Shown here in pieces: positions 12,459 to 12,842 of a stretch of 12,842 bases of DNA. Numbering within the stretch: position 1 is the stretch's first letter; each line of letters begins with the position of its first letter. Made by a program: the position numbers and the translations under genes. Source of the DNA: JASFUX01 sp050050115 (GTDB taxonomy: Bacteria; Pseudomonadota; Alphaproteobacteria; Caulobacterales; Maricaulaceae); the NCBI GenBank assembly GCA_050050115.1, contig JASFUX010000084.1:1-12842 (forward strand). The letters run 5' to 3'. The notes under the pieces were generated by a model that searched no databases, was not told the origin of the DNA, and was given only the letters and a program-made list of their open reading frames with translations.

Positions 12459-12842
12459 ATGGAAGGCGTATTCGAAGACCTGAGCCTGGTGACGGCCGTA
12501 GGCGCGGCCGCGATATCGGTGCTGTCGCTTCTGGTGAACATCGTGCTGGCGCGCCGCGGGCATCGGATGCAGGCCGAGCAGCTGCGGATCGACATCGACG
12601 CGCACCTGCTCGGCTGGGCCGAAGACGTTCTCGACGTGATGGGTCGCGCGAGCCAGCTCGTCGCCGAACCCGGAGCGGATGCTCAGGGCGCAGACCGCGA
12701 GCGCTCGGACATTTTGCGCGACTTGTCGGTGCTTCTTGATCAAGGCCGCTGGCATGCGCCGAACACGCCTGATCCGCGGCACGGCGCCGAGAAGCCCGCC
12801 GCCTACCGCGGCTTTCGTCAGCCGGCGCTCGATTGCATTTTT
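12459..12842 (+). CDS. Membrane-anchored protein of unknown function (runs off the right edge)
   Basis: The frame is open from ATG 12459 for 128 codons to the window end, so the carboxyl end is missing. After a short acidic start comes one membrane span (about 9-30, SLVTAVGAAAISVLSLLVNI with flanks), then ARRGHR as positive-inside signal, so the rest is probably cytoplasmic. A helical stretch (MQAEQLRIDIDAHLLGWAED, 37-56) follows. Near the end are LRDLSVLLDQGRW (87-98), APN (100-102) and KPAAYRGFRQPALD (112-125), which look conserved; I associate a dipeptide-rich tail of this kind (GRxxxPN, then AYRGxRQPxLD) with a widespread uncharacterised membrane protein family, from memory only. ATG 12459 has GGAG seven bases upstream; in-frame ATG 12426 lacks one. 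It is divergent from the nitroreductase. Confidence 0.7.
   Translation, partial: MEGVFEDLSLVTAVGAAAISVLSLLVNIVLARRGHRMQAEQLRIDIDAHLLGWAEDVLDVMGRASQLVAEPGADAQGADRERSDILRDLSVLLDQGRWHAPNTPDPRHGAEKPAAYRGFRQPALDCIF

Noticed and set aside
1..12842. Defence island, prophage, insertion sequence or CRISPR array
   Set aside because: No integrase, transposase, terminal inverted repeats, regularly spaced repeats or nuclease/helicase genes are visible; composition is uniform.

Overview
The window is a GC-rich (roughly two-thirds G+C by eye), densely coding bacterial chromosome segment. The best taxonomic clue is the arginine module. An N-acetylornithine-type carbamoyltransferase is followed directly by a fused N-acetylglutamate kinase/synthase and ArgC. 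This combination is known from Xanthomonadales and from marine alphaproteobacteria such as Maricaulis and Parvularcula. The -35/-10 candidates resemble the Caulobacter-type housekeeping consensus, so I infer an alphaproteobacterium of the Maricaulales/Hyphomonadales/Caulobacterales neighbourhood. No rRNA, tRNA, CRISPR array, insertion sequence, phage gene or integrase is visible, and there is no gene-free stretch longer than about 125 bases.

Layout. 1-239 (minus): start of a membrane protein that leaves the window. 364-1581 (plus): DUF418/YeiB-family membrane protein. 1686-2111 (plus): small MerC-like, Cys/His-rich membrane protein with an AT-rich, hairpin-containing leader. 2233-3759 (plus): SLC13/DASS sodium:dicarboxylate-type symporter, ending tail-to-tail with 3770-4441 (minus), a short FAH-family hydrolase (YcgM/FAHD1 type). 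That hydrolase is divergent from 4546-5136 (plus), an AhpD-like peroxidase-related protein. A promoter-like site near 5158-5183 precedes a tight six-gene run, 5224-10992 (plus): alanine dehydrogenase, a 93-residue single-TM protein, a second and longer FAH-family protein, N-acetylornithine carbamoyltransferase, bifunctional NAG kinase/synthase, and ArgC. Intergenic distances are 17, 28, 15, -4 and 10 bases. The operon ends tail-to-tail against two short minus-strand envelope proteins, a lipoprotein (11008-11235) and a DUF3892-like membrane-anchored protein (11271-11660). A nitroreductase (11738-12352, minus) follows, divergent from a membrane-anchored protein that leaves the right edge (12459-12842).

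How the genes work together. The operon's last three genes carry N-acetylglutamate formation and phosphorylation, reduction to the semialdehyde, and carbamoylation of acetylornithine to acetylcitrulline. The acetyl group is therefore kept past ornithine, and the cell should need an acetylcitrulline deacetylase, acetylornithine aminotransferase, ArgG and ArgH encoded elsewhere. Alanine dehydrogenase and the long FAH-family protein share this transcription unit; their link to arginine synthesis is only inferred from position. The rest is ordinary chromosomal housekeeping. I see no defence system or mobile island; the most notable feature is the operon's composition and the acetyl-retaining arginine route.
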